NCBI RefSeq assembly: GCF_011316935.1
Contig: NZ_WLYS01000003.1
Location: 558,001 to 622,000, forward strand
Direction: 5' to 3'
Origin: Sphingobacterium chungjuense
GTDB lineage: Bacteria; Bacteroidota; Bacteroidia; Sphingobacteriales; Sphingobacteriaceae
Length of the DNA stretch: 64,000 nt
The first letter of the stretch is position 1; each line of letters begins with the position of its first letter. Position numbers and translations under genes: made by a program. This document shows, in pieces, positions 9,148-19,000 of the stretch. The notes under the pieces were generated by a model. The model ran no database searches, had not been told where the DNA came from, and was given only the letters and a program-made list of their open reading frames with translations.

Positions 9148-10233
9148 TTATTTTTTGAAATAAGGTGCCGCTTGTCTTGCAAAGCTTGCGGTATCGCCAG
9201 CGACCGTAGGCCAATCATCTTTCCAACGAATTGGATCGAGCATCAGGACACGTCTTGACGTACCGCTGCCCACTCGATCATGATGCATATCTATCCCATG
9301 GTATAGCATCCAATCTTGCTCTTTATCATCGGTGATAATGCGTGAATTGTGTCCCGTACCGACAAATCTAGAATTCCCTTTGAGCACCAAGGTGCCATTG
9401 CCACGCTCGGCAATATCTTTTCCTTCTTTGTCGAGATAAGGACCTTTAAGCGTACGTGAACGACCAACCAAAACACGGTATGTACTTTTCTTCCCTTCGC
9501 AACAGCTGCCTTTCGATCCGATAAAATAGTAATAATTGTTTCTTTTGTGGATAATGACGGCCTCAAAATCGCCCGCTGCTACTTTGAATTTTTGTGCATC
9601 TGGAGCGATCGCTAAACCATCCTTCGTCAATTCTACACCAAAATTACCTTGTGTTGGCGCATCGCTAAAACTTCCCCAAAATAAATACTTCTTCCCTTGA
9701 TCTTCGTAATAAAAAGGATCAATGGAATTGGGCACATCCATGCTTTTACTGTCAAATACCTTTCCCTGATCGGTAAATGGTCCTTCTGGCGATTTACCAA
9801 GTGCCAATCCAATACCAGGATTGGGATCGCCCCAAGTGGAATAAGCGTAATACATATGGTATTGATCGTTGACTTGCACGACATCGGGCGCCCAGATGCC
9901 TCCCTCCGACTTCCAAGTCGGCTTTTCGCGCAAAGCATTTCCCACCAAATTCCATCGTACCAAATCCGTGGACTTCAAAATCGGCACCAAACGACTCCCC
10001 TGTCCATCGCCCCAATTATCCTGTGTACCATAGGCATAAAATGACCCCGTCGACGGATCGCGATAGACAGACGGATCTGCCAAAATTGGCTCAAAAACAG
10101 GATTCGCATAAGTAGCCACTGAATCGGCAGATTGAATAGCGTTGGAATCGTTAAGCGTAGAATTGGCGAAGCCAAATAACAGCATTGCTCCCGCTGCTAT
10201 GGGAAAACAAACTTTAGAAAAATTCACAAGCAT
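9148..10233 (-). CDS. Family 43 glycoside hydrolase (arabinan/xylan-active type)
   Basis: This 361-residue secreted enzyme has an N-terminal hydrophobic signal segment (IAAGAMLLFGFANS). It has the five-bladed propeller motifs of GH43: LADPSVYRD with the likely base Asp53, SIDPFYYED with the pKa-modulating Asp172, and GDFEAVIIHK with the likely acid Glu224. WAPDVVQVNDQYHMYY and YRVLVGRSRTLKGPY are also family-typical. Subfamilies act on alpha-L-arabinofuranosyl or beta-xylosyl linkages; the GTGHNSRI and DWMLYHGID motifs resemble the endo-arabinanase-like branch, but this is not certain. It is first in the operon with the DUF4965 protein and convergent to the SusC/SusD operon. Together they suggest a locus for an arabinose-containing polysaccharide. 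Confidence 0.9.
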   Translation of the reverse strand: MLVNFSKVCFPIAAGAMLLFGFANSTLNDSNAIQSADSVATYANPVFEPILADPSVYRDPSTGSFYAYGTQDNWGDGQGSRLVPILKSTDLVRWNLVGNALREKPTWKSEGGIWAPDVVQVNDQYHMYYAYSTWGDPNPGIGLALGKSPEGPFTDQGKVFDSKSMDVPNSIDPFYYEDQGKKYLFWGSFSDAPTQGNFGVELTKDGLAIAPDAQKFKVAAGDFEAVIIHKRNNYYYFIGSKGSCCEGKKSTYRVLVGRSRTLKGPYLDKEGKDIAERGNGTLVLKGNSRFVGTGHNSRIITDDKEQDWMLYHGIDMHHDRVGSGTSRRVLMLDPIRWKDDWPTVAGDTASFARQAAPYFKK

Positions 10234-10597
10234 CTGTACAAGAATTAATTCAATTTATAATGGTCGCAGGGCCGATACAGGTAGTATATCAGCCTGCGGA
10301 TTAGTTAATAGATAGCAATCCAAAACAAAGTTGAACATTCTTGGCCAGAGAAATCTATCATTTTAGCTCATAAACTTGCCAGATTGTCTCATAAAAAGGT
10401 TTTAGCAACTCCAATAAAACTCATAATAAATATCAAATAATGGTGATTAGCGTCTCAGAATCCTCTCACGAAACACGAAATAGGCATGCCATACAACGTA
10501 CACAACGAAGACTCCATCCAGTACGTGAAGAATAATTAAATCGTTCATAATAATTATTTTGTTGATGATAAAACACTGATATGGATGCCATGGTTTG
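10234..10597. other. AT-rich intergenic region upstream of the GH43 operon
   Basis: This 364-bp stretch holds the upstream region of the GH43/DUF4965 operon and the 3' flank of the methyltransferase gene. Apart from a weak 33-codon minus-strand ORF at 10447-10548, I see no gene. I could not place a convincing TAnnTTTG element for GH43. Confidence 0.5.
10447..10548 (-). CDS. Possible small membrane protein (33 codons), weak
   Basis: An ATG-initiated ORF starts MNDLIILHVLDGVFVVYV and ends FRERILRR. It has one hydrophobic segment and a basic tail, the layout of a one-pass small membrane protein. It starts 50 bp after the methyltransferase stop on the same strand. There is no recognisable ribosome-binding site and no known family, so it may be chance. 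Confidence 0.15.
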   Translation of the reverse strand: MNDLIILHVLDGVFVVYVVWHAYFVFRERILRR

Positions 10598-11398
10598 TCA
10601 AATTTTACTAGCCACCAACGCATACAACACCGGAATCTTATTTTCAAGATGCTTAATCCGAAACTTCCCCGGTTCAAATTCATCTGTATGGCTAAAACAA
10701 TCATAAGGCGAGTAATCAAACTCTTCAAAATGAGAAATCTGTAATCCGTTAGCCAACAAACTGCCCAGCACCTCGCCTAAGCTGTGATTCCACATCACAT
10801 AGTCTTGATTGATATCTGCGTCCTTGTCCGCATAGGTGCCATTTTCATTTTCTATGATCGCGCCTGAATTGAAGTAATTATAGCCTATTTTAGTGAAATC
10901 ATCATCAAACATCCACACGACTGGATGAAATTCAACAAACACCAATTTGCCGCCCGGCTTAAGATAGTGGCTGATGATTTTTGCCCAACGATCCAGATCT
11001 GGTAACCAACCGATCACACCATAGCTCGTAAATACATAATCGAACTGCTCGTCCAGATGTGCTGGCAAATCATATACGTCACTACAAATAAATTTCGCAG
11101 AGGAATTGGTCTGCTTAGCAATATCTACCGCACTTGCTATCGCTTTGTCGGATAGATCCACGCCGGTTACTGCCGCACCTAAGCGGCTTAATGAGATGGT
11201 ATCTTGCCCAAAATGGCATTGTAGGTGCAAAATGGACTTGCCACGCACGTCTCCCAATAATTGGAGTTCGATCTCTTTCAGCGAACTATTACCTCCCAGA
11301 AAGCCCGGCATATCGTAAAAAGTAGATTTCAAATGTGCGTCCGTTCTGTTGTTCCACGATGCGCGGTTAATGGCTAGATAGTCTTCCTTCGTACTCAT
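10598..11398 (-). CDS. Class I SAM-dependent methyltransferase
   Basis: This 266-residue cytoplasmic protein has the Rossmann-fold SAM motifs: KSILHLQCHFGQDTISL (motif I region), AVTGVDLSDKAI (acidic motif II) and FDYVFTSYGVIGWLPD (motif IV region), followed by LKPGGKLVFVEFHPV. The N-terminal YLAINRASWNNRT is typical of a group of uncharacterised bacterial methyltransferases. The substrate is unknown. It is transcribed alone, away from the ABC-F gene, with 193 bp between them. The length is normal for the family. Confidence 0.85.
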   Translation of the reverse strand: MSTKEDYLAINRASWNNRTDAHLKSTFYDMPGFLGGNSSLKEIELQLLGDVRGKSILHLQCHFGQDTISLSRLGAAVTGVDLSDKAIASAVDIAKQTNSSAKFICSDVYDLPAHLDEQFDYVFTSYGVIGWLPDLDRWAKIISHYLKPGGKLVFVEFHPVVWMFDDDFTKIGYNYFNSGAIIENENGTYADKDADINQDYVMWNHSLGEVLGSLLANGLQISHFEEFDYSPYDCFSHTDEFEPGKFRIKHLENKIPVLYALVASKI

Positions 11399-11560
11399 AA
11401 CTATAGCTTGTAAACCCGAATATAATTAATTTAATGTAGTCAACATCTTATTAAAGCTTATAAAGCGCTTATCAGCCCTGTAAAATAGTAGAACGTACCA
11501 TTGATTTTTCGATTATCTCGCCATTGGCGAGCTTGTAGTTTATCAGCCGACAAAATCCAT

Positions 11561-11568
11561 TATCTTTG
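11561..11568 (+). promoter_or_regulatory. Bacteroidota -7 promoter element (TATCTTTG) for the ABC-F gene
   Basis: This is an exact match to TAnnTTTG, placed 23 bp before the GTG start at 11592. No -33 TTTG was found at the usual spacing. Confidence 0.5.
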
Positions 11569-11591
11569 CAAACATTTCAAGAGCAAATACA

Positions 11592-13223
11592 GTGATTAGC
11601 GTAAATAATATCTCGGTTTCCTTCGGCGGAACCACCCTTTTTAGCGACGTATCTTTTTCGATCAATGAAAATGATAAGATTGCCCTCATGGGCAAAAATG
11701 GCGCTGGCAAGTCCACCTTATTAAAAATCATTGCGGGAGCAGGAAAGCCTTCTACCGGTAACATTTCGGCTCCGAAAGAAGCCGTGATCGCTTACTTACC
11801 GCAGCATCTTCTGACGCAAGATAATGTGAGCGTGTTTGAGGAAACTTCCAAAGCATTTGATGAAGTATATCAGATGCAATCGCAGTTGGAGGAACTGAAT
11901 GAACAGTTGACGGTGCGGACGGATTACGAAAGTGATTCGTATATGGAGCTGATCGAGCAGGTTTCGGAGTTGAGCGAACGTTTTTATTCGTTGGAAGAAA
12001 CCAATTACGATGCGGAAGTAGAGAAGGTGTTGAAAGGTTTGGGTTTTGAGCGAACCGATTTTACGCGACAAACATCGGAGTTTTCCGGCGGATGGCGGAT
12101 GCGCATCGAGTTGGCCAAAATCCTACTCAAAAAACCAGATCTAATTTTGCTCGATGAGCCGACCAACCACATGGATATTGAGAGTATTCAATGGTTGGAA
12201 GATTTCTTGATTAATTCCGCCAAAGCGGTGGTCGTGATTTCCCATGACCGTGCATTTGTCGATAATATTACCAATCGTACCATCGAGGTGACAATGGGTC
12301 GCATTTATGACTACAAAGCGACTTACAGCCATTACTTAGAATTACGCAAAGAGCGACGCCAACATCAGCTAAAAGCCTACGAAGAGCAGCAGCGCTTCAT
12401 TGCCGATAATCAGGAGTTTATTGATCGCTTCAGAGGCACCTATTCAAAGACATTACAGGTGCAATCGCGCGTGAAGATGTTGGAAAAGCTGGAGATTATT
12501 GAGGTAGATGAAGTAGATACTTCCGCTTTACGATTGAAATTCCCTCCTGCTCCACGTTCAGGCAAATATCCGGTGATGGTTGAAGAGTTGACCAAACGAT
12601 ACGGCGACCATACGGTATTTGAGAAAGCTTCTATGGTGATCGAACAAGGAGAGAAAGTAGCATTCGTTGGTAAAAATGGCGAAGGCAAGTCGACGATGAT
12701 CAAGGCAATCATGGGCGAGATCGATTTTGAAGGATCGCTAAAAGTAGGGCACAATGTCAAGATCGGATATTTCGCGCAGAATCAGGCGGCATTATTGGAT
12801 CAGGAAATGACGGTTTTCGAAACGATCGACCAGATTGCTGTGGGCGATGTGCGTGTGAAAATCAAGGATCTATTGGGTGCATTTATGTTTAGCGGGGATG
12901 ATACCACGAAAAAGGTGAAAGTGCTTTCCGGTGGTGAGAAAACGCGTTTGGCGATGATCAAATTGTTATTAGAACCGGTTAATGTGTTAATCCTCGATGA
13001 GCCGACCAACCATCTGGACATGAAAACCAAAGACATCATCAAAGATGCGTTGCAGGATTTTGATGGCACGTTGATTTTGGTATCACATGACCGCGATTTC
13101 TTGGACGGTCTAGCGAAAAAAGTATTTGAATTTGGCAATAAGCGCGTGCGTGAACATTTTGAGGACATCAAGGGATTCTTAGAATATAAGAGAATGGATA
13201 ACCTCAAGGATATTGAGAAATAG
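11592..13223 (+). CDS. ABC-F family ATPase (translation-associated, YbiT/EttA-like)
   Basis: This is a 543-residue soluble protein with two ABC ATPase domains and no membrane segment. The first has Walker A GKNGAGKST, signature FSGGWRMR and Walker B LILLDEPTNHMD. The second has GKNGEGKST, LSGGEKTRLA and LILDEPTNHLD. A charged linker between them (HYLELRKERRQHQLKAYEEQ) is the P-site tRNA interaction motif region that defines ABC-F. Family members bind the ribosomal E site and help stalled or difficult translation. Some give antibiotic resistance, but nothing here points to that. The start is a GTG, with the conserved MISVNNISVSFGG right after it. NhaA follows 73 bp downstream. Confidence 0.93.
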   Translation: MISVNNISVSFGGTTLFSDVSFSINENDKIALMGKNGAGKSTLLKIIAGAGKPSTGNISAPKEAVIAYLPQHLLTQDNVSVFEETSKAFDEVYQMQSQLEELNEQLTVRTDYESDSYMELIEQVSELSERFYSLEETNYDAEVEKVLKGLGFERTDFTRQTSEFSGGWRMRIELAKILLKKPDLILLDEPTNHMDIESIQWLEDFLINSAKAVVVISHDRAFVDNITNRTIEVTMGRIYDYKATYSHYLELRKERRQHQLKAYEEQQRFIADNQEFIDRFRGTYSKTLQVQSRVKMLEKLEIIEVDEVDTSALRLKFPPAPRSGKYPVMVEELTKRYGDHTVFEKASMVIEQGEKVAFVGKNGEGKSTMIKAIMGEIDFEGSLKVGHNVKIGYFAQNQAALLDQEMTVFETIDQIAVGDVRVKIKDLLGAFMFSGDDTTKKVKVLSGGEKTRLAMIKLLLEPVNVLILDEPTNHLDMKTKDIIKDALQDFDGTLILVSHDRDFLDGLAKKVFEFGNKRVREHFEDIKGFLEYKRMDNLKDIEK

Positions 13224-13296
13224 TTAATAATATTACACCAAAATCCTGCGGGAATTTCGTATATTTATCTAAGTAAACCACTGTATCTAGTCACAC

Positions 13297-14490
13297 ATGC
13301 AGACTTTCATTCGTCAATTTTTCCAATCCGCATCAGCTGCGGGTATCATTCTATTTTCCTGCGTGATCATTGCCCTGATTATTGCGAATTCGCCTCTGGC
13401 GGAATCCTTCCATCAGCTATTGCATACAACTATCGGTTTCGAAACTGAGCAGATACACTTGCGATATAGCACGGAGCTGTGGATTAATGATGGTTTGATG
13501 GCGATTTTCTTTTTGCTTGTGGGGCTAGAAATCAAGCGGGAACTGGTGAACGGTGGCTTGTCTTCGCCCAAGCAAGCGGCTTTGCCGATCTTGTGTGCAT
13601 TCGGTGGCGCTATCGTTCCGGCGCTGATTTACTTTTTTATCAATAGCGGCCAAGACACGGTTAGTGGATGGGGAATTCCGATGGCGACGGATATTGCGTT
13701 TGCATTAGCGCTATTGGCGATGTTGGGCGATCGCGTTCCCGCATCGCTAAAAGTTTTTCTGGCGGCATTGGCTATTGTCGACGATCTGATTGCGATTCTG
13801 GTGATCGCGATCTTCTATTCTAACAACTTAGAGTTTGTATACCTCGCTTACGCATTAGGCATATTTGGTTTGATGTTGATTTTTAACAAACTGGGCATTC
13901 GATCACTCTTCTTTTATCTGATTCCCGGTCTATTTGTTTGGTATTTTATTCATCATTCGGGTATTCACGCTACGATTGCTGGTGTATTGACGGCGTTCAC
14001 TATTCCTATACGCTCTATAAATGGTCAGGAATCTCCGCTGGAACGCTTAGAGCATGCTTTATTAACACCGGTCAATTTTTTGATCGTTCCCCTTTTCGCG
14101 CTAGCTAATACCGCGATTACCTTTACACCCGTGATGCTCGATGGACTCACTTCGCCTTTGGGTTTGGGTATTATCCTTGGCCTATTGATTGGTAAACCCG
14201 TTGGTATATTCCTGATGTCAAAAACTGTCACGAAAATCAAATTAGGCGTGCTTCCCACTGGCGCTTCTTGGCAACATATTATCGGTGTGGGATTACTCGC
14301 TGGTGTTGGTTTTACCATGGCCATATTTATTGCCTTGCTCTCCTTTGGAGATCCAGCGATGATTGCCGAGGCCAAATTTGCGATCCTAATCGCTTCGTTG
14401 ATCTCGGGTACCGCGGGATATATCTTATTACGAAATACACCAAAGTTGCCGGAAATTGTCGAAGAGAGAACATCGTCAGTTCAGCAGTAA
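13297..14490 (+). CDS. nhaA: Na+/H+ antiporter NhaA
   Basis: This 397-residue inner-membrane antiporter exports Na+ (or Li+) in exchange for protons, controlling pH and salt stress. Eleven to twelve hydrophobic segments are visible. Family motifs are present: WINDGLMAIFFLLVGLEIKRE near the N-terminus, PMATDIAFALALLAMLGDRVP, and the ion-binding pair in AIVDDLIAIL (the Asp-Asp of NhaA). GVGFTMAIFIALLSF is near the end. Length matches other NhaA proteins. It lies downstream of the ABC-F gene in the same direction. Confidence 0.95.
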   Translation: MQTFIRQFFQSASAAGIILFSCVIIALIIANSPLAESFHQLLHTTIGFETEQIHLRYSTELWINDGLMAIFFLLVGLEIKRELVNGGLSSPKQAALPILCAFGGAIVPALIYFFINSGQDTVSGWGIPMATDIAFALALLAMLGDRVPASLKVFLAALAIVDDLIAILVIAIFYSNNLEFVYLAYALGIFGLMLIFNKLGIRSLFFYLIPGLFVWYFIHHSGIHATIAGVLTAFTIPIRSINGQESPLERLEHALLTPVNFLIVPLFALANTAITFTPVMLDGLTSPLGLGIILGLLIGKPVGIFLMSKTVTKIKLGVLPTGASWQHIIGVGLLAGVGFTMAIFIALLSFGDPAMIAEAKFAILIASLISGTAGYILLRNTPKLPEIVEERTSSVQQ

Positions 14491-14512
14491 AGCAAGAAAG
14501 CGGAAAACCGTA

Positions 14513-14782
14513 TTATTTTCCCGTTGTGCGTACCTCATTGATATACATGCGCACACCGATCTGCGCTTGCCAGCGGCTTCCTTGCGGTACAAAAGTCGGA
14601 TCTAGATCCGCGCGCAACAAAGGATCTTTCGCTTTACGATAGTCTACTGCCGCAAAGAATCCTAAGTCATTATTCCCAAAAAAGCGACCAATATATTCGC
14701 CTTTTAGTTGTGCTCCCCAATAATGCGCTTGATAATAGTAATAATCGGTGAAAACGATATTTTTGACGATTATTTTTTTCAC
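14513..14782 (-). pseudogene. Probable C-terminal remnant of an outer-membrane beta-barrel protein
   Basis: This 89-codon ORF has the alternating aromatic and polar pattern of barrel strands (YYYYQAHYWGAQLKGEY, NDLGFFAAVDYRKAKDP, WQAQIGVRMYIN). It has no signal peptide and no N-terminal domain. I read it as the 3' end of a larger outer-membrane protein whose front is lost. A decayed heme-peroxidase remnant lies 700 bp away, so this stretch may be a deleted locus. It could also be a small expressed protein. The specific family was not identified. Confidence 0.35.
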
Positions 14783-14914
14783 GATTAAATCTATCCTAAT
14801 AATTCAAAAAAAGAAAAATGCGCACAAGTAACAACTTAAACGCATTTCATTATTGTTTTTTTAATCACCACTTCTCTCAAAGAAAAGCGTTAAGCATTTC
14901 AGAAATATACAGCA

Positions 14915-15400
14915 CTAATTTAGTTTTTTCACAACCTCAATTGGATCGTATTCACACCAACAATCCAAATATTTTTGTATAGGAGGCGTCGCCCCAACTA
15001 TAGTAATCTCAGATCCTGATACATCAACAACCTCCAATTGACCATATTGACTATAATAATGAACATGTAGATTTTCAGAATGATCATCTGGCTCCTCTAA
15101 TTCCATATAAGTATAGCCTTCCTCAAGCCACAACATTCCATTGCAGCTTGCAGTTGCTTGCTGATCAAAAATATATTCCATTGGCCTAATAATATAAGTT
15201 GGACCAGTTAAAGAAGAAGATTGATTATTAAAGAAAACATGAGCTTTGCCGTTAGTTCTCTTAATTATCCCGCCTGGAATAAGAGTGATGACAGTATCTT
15301 GTTGCACTTGTAAATCGGCAGGTTGTTCTACAGAACCCTTCTCACAAGATAAAAAAAATGCCAAAGGCAGTAGTAACAAAAGATAGAATTGTTTTTTCAT
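14915..15400 (-). CDS. Lipoprotein of unknown function
   Basis: This 161-residue protein has a lipoprotein signal (FYLLLLLPLAFFLSCEKG, lipobox Cys19). The mature part is about 140 residues, acidic, with predicted beta-strands and a C-terminal CWCEYDP cluster plus one more Cys in ASCNGML. I do not recognise a family. It is AT-richer than its neighbours and lies between two gene remnants, which suggests it came with a replaced segment. It is most likely exported to the periplasm or outer membrane. Confidence 0.65.
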   Translation of the reverse strand: MKKQFYLLLLLPLAFFLSCEKGSVEQPADLQVQQDTVITLIPGGIIKRTNGKAHVFFNNQSSSLTGPTYIIRPMEYIFDQQATASCNGMLWLEEGYTYMELEEPDDHSENLHVHYYSQYGQLEVVDVSGSEITIVGATPPIQKYLDCWCEYDPIEVVKKLN

Positions 15401-15529
15401 AGAGTTTTTTTATGTTTTGATTCGAACGAATGTACATAAATTTATTAATTAAGACTAATTAAAAATATAAAAACTAACATAAATGTGAAATTTAAATCTT
15501 CAGAGCGACTCATTGACTCTACAGTTTTT

Positions 15530-15943
15530 TTAACGATTTGCCACAATGGACAATTCCTAACGGATGAAGATTTCCATAATATCGGCCTGACCTACTACAA
15601 GCGCAAATTCGAAGACCTTGGGCGCTATCATGTCACAGGCAAAGCTGAAGATGTGGGCAAGTTTCGCACACCATCGTTGCGTGACGTGATGAACACTGGG
15701 CCTTGGATGCACAATGGTATGTTTTTTAATATCACTGGGCTGATCAACATCTACAATAGCGGCATGCAGATGAATTCGGCAACTGCAGCCCAAAAAGCAG
15801 CAGATCCACTTTATCCAGTTACCGATCCTTTGATGCAAAAGCTAAACCTTACCAAGACGGAAATCGCGGCTATAGAATCTTTCATGCATGCAATAACCGC
15901 TACATCCTACCATATGCGTCGGCCTGAAAAATTACCGCGGTAG
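15530..15943 (+). pseudogene. C-terminal remnant of a cytochrome-c peroxidase / MauG-family diheme protein
   Basis: The open frame runs from a GTG at 15485, but similarity begins about 15530. It shows the second heme region of a MauG-type peroxidase: CHNGQFLTDEDFHNIGL, DLGRYHVTGKAEDVGKFRTP, SLRDVMNTGPWMHNGMF and an INIYNSGMQMN tail. Complete proteins are about 350-600 residues with two CxxCH sites. Here the first half is absent and the surviving heme motif reads LTICH, so its first Cys is lost. There is no signal peptide. It cannot bind heme normally and is almost surely non-functional. It is placed upstream of the tricorn-like gene. Confidence 0.8.
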
Positions 15944-16000
15944 CGAATTACCTAGTCAATTCACTATAATACTGTGACATGGCATTTCTATTAGAAAATG

Positions 16001-16008
16001 TATTTTTG
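16001..16008 (+). promoter_or_regulatory. Bacteroidota -7 promoter element (TATTTTTG) for the tricorn-like gene
   Basis: This matches TAnnTTTG and lies 44 bp before the preferred ATG at 16053. The local AT content makes a chance match possible. Confidence 0.4.
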
Positions 16009-16052
16009 TGTATAACACTTATTAACTAACGTATATGCACAACTACTTTTCT

Positions 16053-19000
16053 ATGCGAAAGCTCTTGGTGACGGCCTGCCTCTTGGTTCCTATCCTGCTT
16101 TCTGCGCAAGAAGCCTTGTGGCTTCGTTATCCCAGCATTTCGCCAGACGGCACTTCCATTGTATTCGGTTATAAAGGCAACTTGTACAAAGTCGCTGCTA
16201 CCGGCGGAGATGCCACACCACTTACCGTTGGCGAATCCCATAGCATGATGCCCATCTGGAGTCGCGATGGCCAATCCATTGCTTTTGCTAATAATCGTCA
16301 TGGTAATTTTGATGTTTTTGTCATGCCGGCCAATGGCGGTCAAGCCACTCGTTTGACCTATAATAGCGCGGATGATTATCCGTATGATTTTACAGCAGAT
16401 AATGCATCGGTATATTTTGGCAGTGCGCGCCAAGCGCCAGCAGCCAGTGTGCGCTTTCCGAGCATCCGTTTGTTTCAAAATGTGTATCAAGTTCCGACGA
16501 ATGGTGGGCGCGCTAAGTTAGTCTCGGCTGCTGGCATGGATCACGCCAAGCTGAGTCCGAATGGCAAGCAATTGGTATTTCAAGATCGTAAAGGATACGA
16601 AGATGCGTGGCGCAAGCATCATACCTCTTCCGTTACGCGCGATATCTGGATCTACGATTTAGCGAAAAAGAATTATTTGGCATTGACAAACGAAGAGATT
16701 GAGCATCGCGAACCCGTATTCGCACAAGATGGCCAATCAGTATTTTACCTTTCGGAAAAAGATGGTACGCTCAACGTGTACAAAAAAGGATTACAAGGCA
16801 GCAATACACAGCTGACACGCTTCACCAAAAATCCAGTACGTCACTTGAGCATTTCCAAAAACAACACCTTGGCATTTACGCAAGATGGTGCTATCTATAC
16901 GCTGGCGGAAGGTGGTACGCCGAATAAAATCAGCGTTCGGATCAATACCGATTCTGGCTTGCCGGATGTCAAAAACCTGCCTTTGAGCGGCGATACCAGA
17001 GAATTTAAATTGAGCCCTGATGGCAAGCAAATTGCCTACATTACTCGCGGTGAGCTGTTTGTGACCAGTGTAGAAGGTGATTTTACCAAGCGCATTACGG
17101 AAACGGCCGGTCAAGAGCGTATGCTCGATTGGTCGCCTGACAGCAAAACACTGATCTACGCAGCCGAAAGAGATAGCACCGGTTGGGGCATCTACAAAAC
17201 GGAGATTGCGAAAGCGAATGAACCGTATTTCTTCAACGCCAGCTTATTGAAAGAATCTCCCATACTGGTTAACAGCCACAATAACTTTGCGCCTAAATAT
17301 TCGCCAGATGGCAAATCCATAGCTTTCATCGAAGACCGCAACATCTTGAAAGTGATGCCTGCGGCCGGTGGCAAAGCGATTACATTACTTCCCGAAGGAC
17401 GCAATCACTCCTACGCCGATGGCGATTGGGGATTCGAGTGGAGTCCAGATAGCCGTTGGTTGTTTGTGGATGATCAGCGTGGTTTCTTTTTGAGCGGCAA
17501 TACTGCCTTGGTAAAAGCTGATGGCACCGGAGAATTGCGTCATCCGATACTCAGTGGTTTTGGTGATGGCGGAGCCAAATGGTCGCAAGACGGCAAAATC
17601 ATGACCTGGGAAAGTAGCCGCTACGGTCGTAAATCATTAGCCTTTCAAGGTAGTCGGGAAGTGGATGTATTCGCAGCTTTTTTCGATCAGGAAGCTTACG
17701 ATCGCTTTCAGCTGAACAAGGATGAATTTAAATTGCTGGAAGAAAGAGAGAAACAAGATTCAACCAAGAAAAAAACTCCGGCGCCAGAATTCGTTCCGAA
17801 CATTGAAAACCTGCGCGACAGAACGGTACGTCTTACGATCAACAGTTCATCGATTAGCGATTACGTGATGAACAAGGATCTCAGCAAGCTGTTCTACTTA
17901 GCAGCCTTCGAAAAAGGTTATGATCTTTGGGTAACCGAACCGCGCACGCGCGAAACTAAAATCTTGGCGAAGTTGGGTGGATCACCAAGTGGATTAGAAA
18001 TTAGCAAAGACGGCAAGAGCTTATTCATGACCAACCGTGGTAGCTTAGTAAAAGTAGATGCCGAGAGTGGAAAGGTTACTCCAATCAGCAGCAAGAGCGA
18101 AATCAGCCTCGATGCTGCGGCCGAGCGGGAATACATGTTTCACCACGCCTGGCTACAAGTGGAGAAGAAATTTTACGACCCAAAGCTGCATGGCATCGAT
18201 TGGAAAGGTTATAAAAATACCTACGCTCGTTTCTTACCACATATCAACAACAATTATGATTTTCAAGAATTGTTGAGCGAGTTGTTGGGTGAGCTGAATG
18301 CATCGCATACAGGTGGTCGCTACTCTCCACGACCGTCTAATCCCGATATTACGCCAAGCTTGGGATTGTTATACGATGAGCTCTATACGGGTGATGGATT
18401 ACGCGTTACGGAAGTGCTCGCGGGCGGTCCTTTGGATAAAGCGAACAGCAAAATCGACAAAGGTAGTACGATCACCGAGATTGATGGCAAACCGCTGAAA
18501 GCAAATGAAGATTGGGCAAAACAATTCAACCGCAAAGCGGGACAATATGTACATATTAGCGGAAAAACCGCTAACGGAGCTGATTTCTCGGAAAACATCA
18601 AGCCAATTTCGCAAGGCGAAGAAAATGGATTGATGTACAAACGTTGGATCAAATCTCGCCAAGCGTATGTAGATAAAATCAGTAATGGACAGATTGGCTA
18701 CGTGCATATTGAAGGGATGAACGATGGTAGCTTCCGCGAATTGTACGAGCGCGCCATGGGCGAAAATGCCGATAAAAAAGCATTAGTAGTCGATACGCGC
18801 TTCAATGGTGGTGGTTGGTTGCACGATGATCTCAATACCTTCTTAAGTGGCAAACAATACCTGCAATTTGCTCCGCAAGGCAACATCGTAAAAGGTGGTG
18901 AACCGGCCTCTCGTTGGAACAAACCTTCTATCGTCGTGATGAGCGAAGGAAATTACAGCGATGCGCACATTTTCCCATACATCTACAAACAGAATGGATT

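Noticed and set aside
12800..13207. 135-codon minus-strand ORF opposite the ABC-F gene
   Set aside because: It shadows the second ATPase domain, and its sequence is what the reverse strand of that domain gives.
11592..13223. ABC-F gene as an antibiotic-resistance determinant
   Set aside because: The sequence fits the housekeeping EttA/YbiT-like group and there is no resistance context.
14025..14375. 116-codon minus-strand ORF inside nhaA
   Set aside because: It lies wholly opposite conserved NhaA membrane segments and its translation shows no family features.
16026..16490. 154-codon minus-strand ORF opposite the start of the tricorn-like gene
   Set aside because: It overlaps the signal peptide and first propeller repeats of a clear gene, and its translation resembles nothing known.
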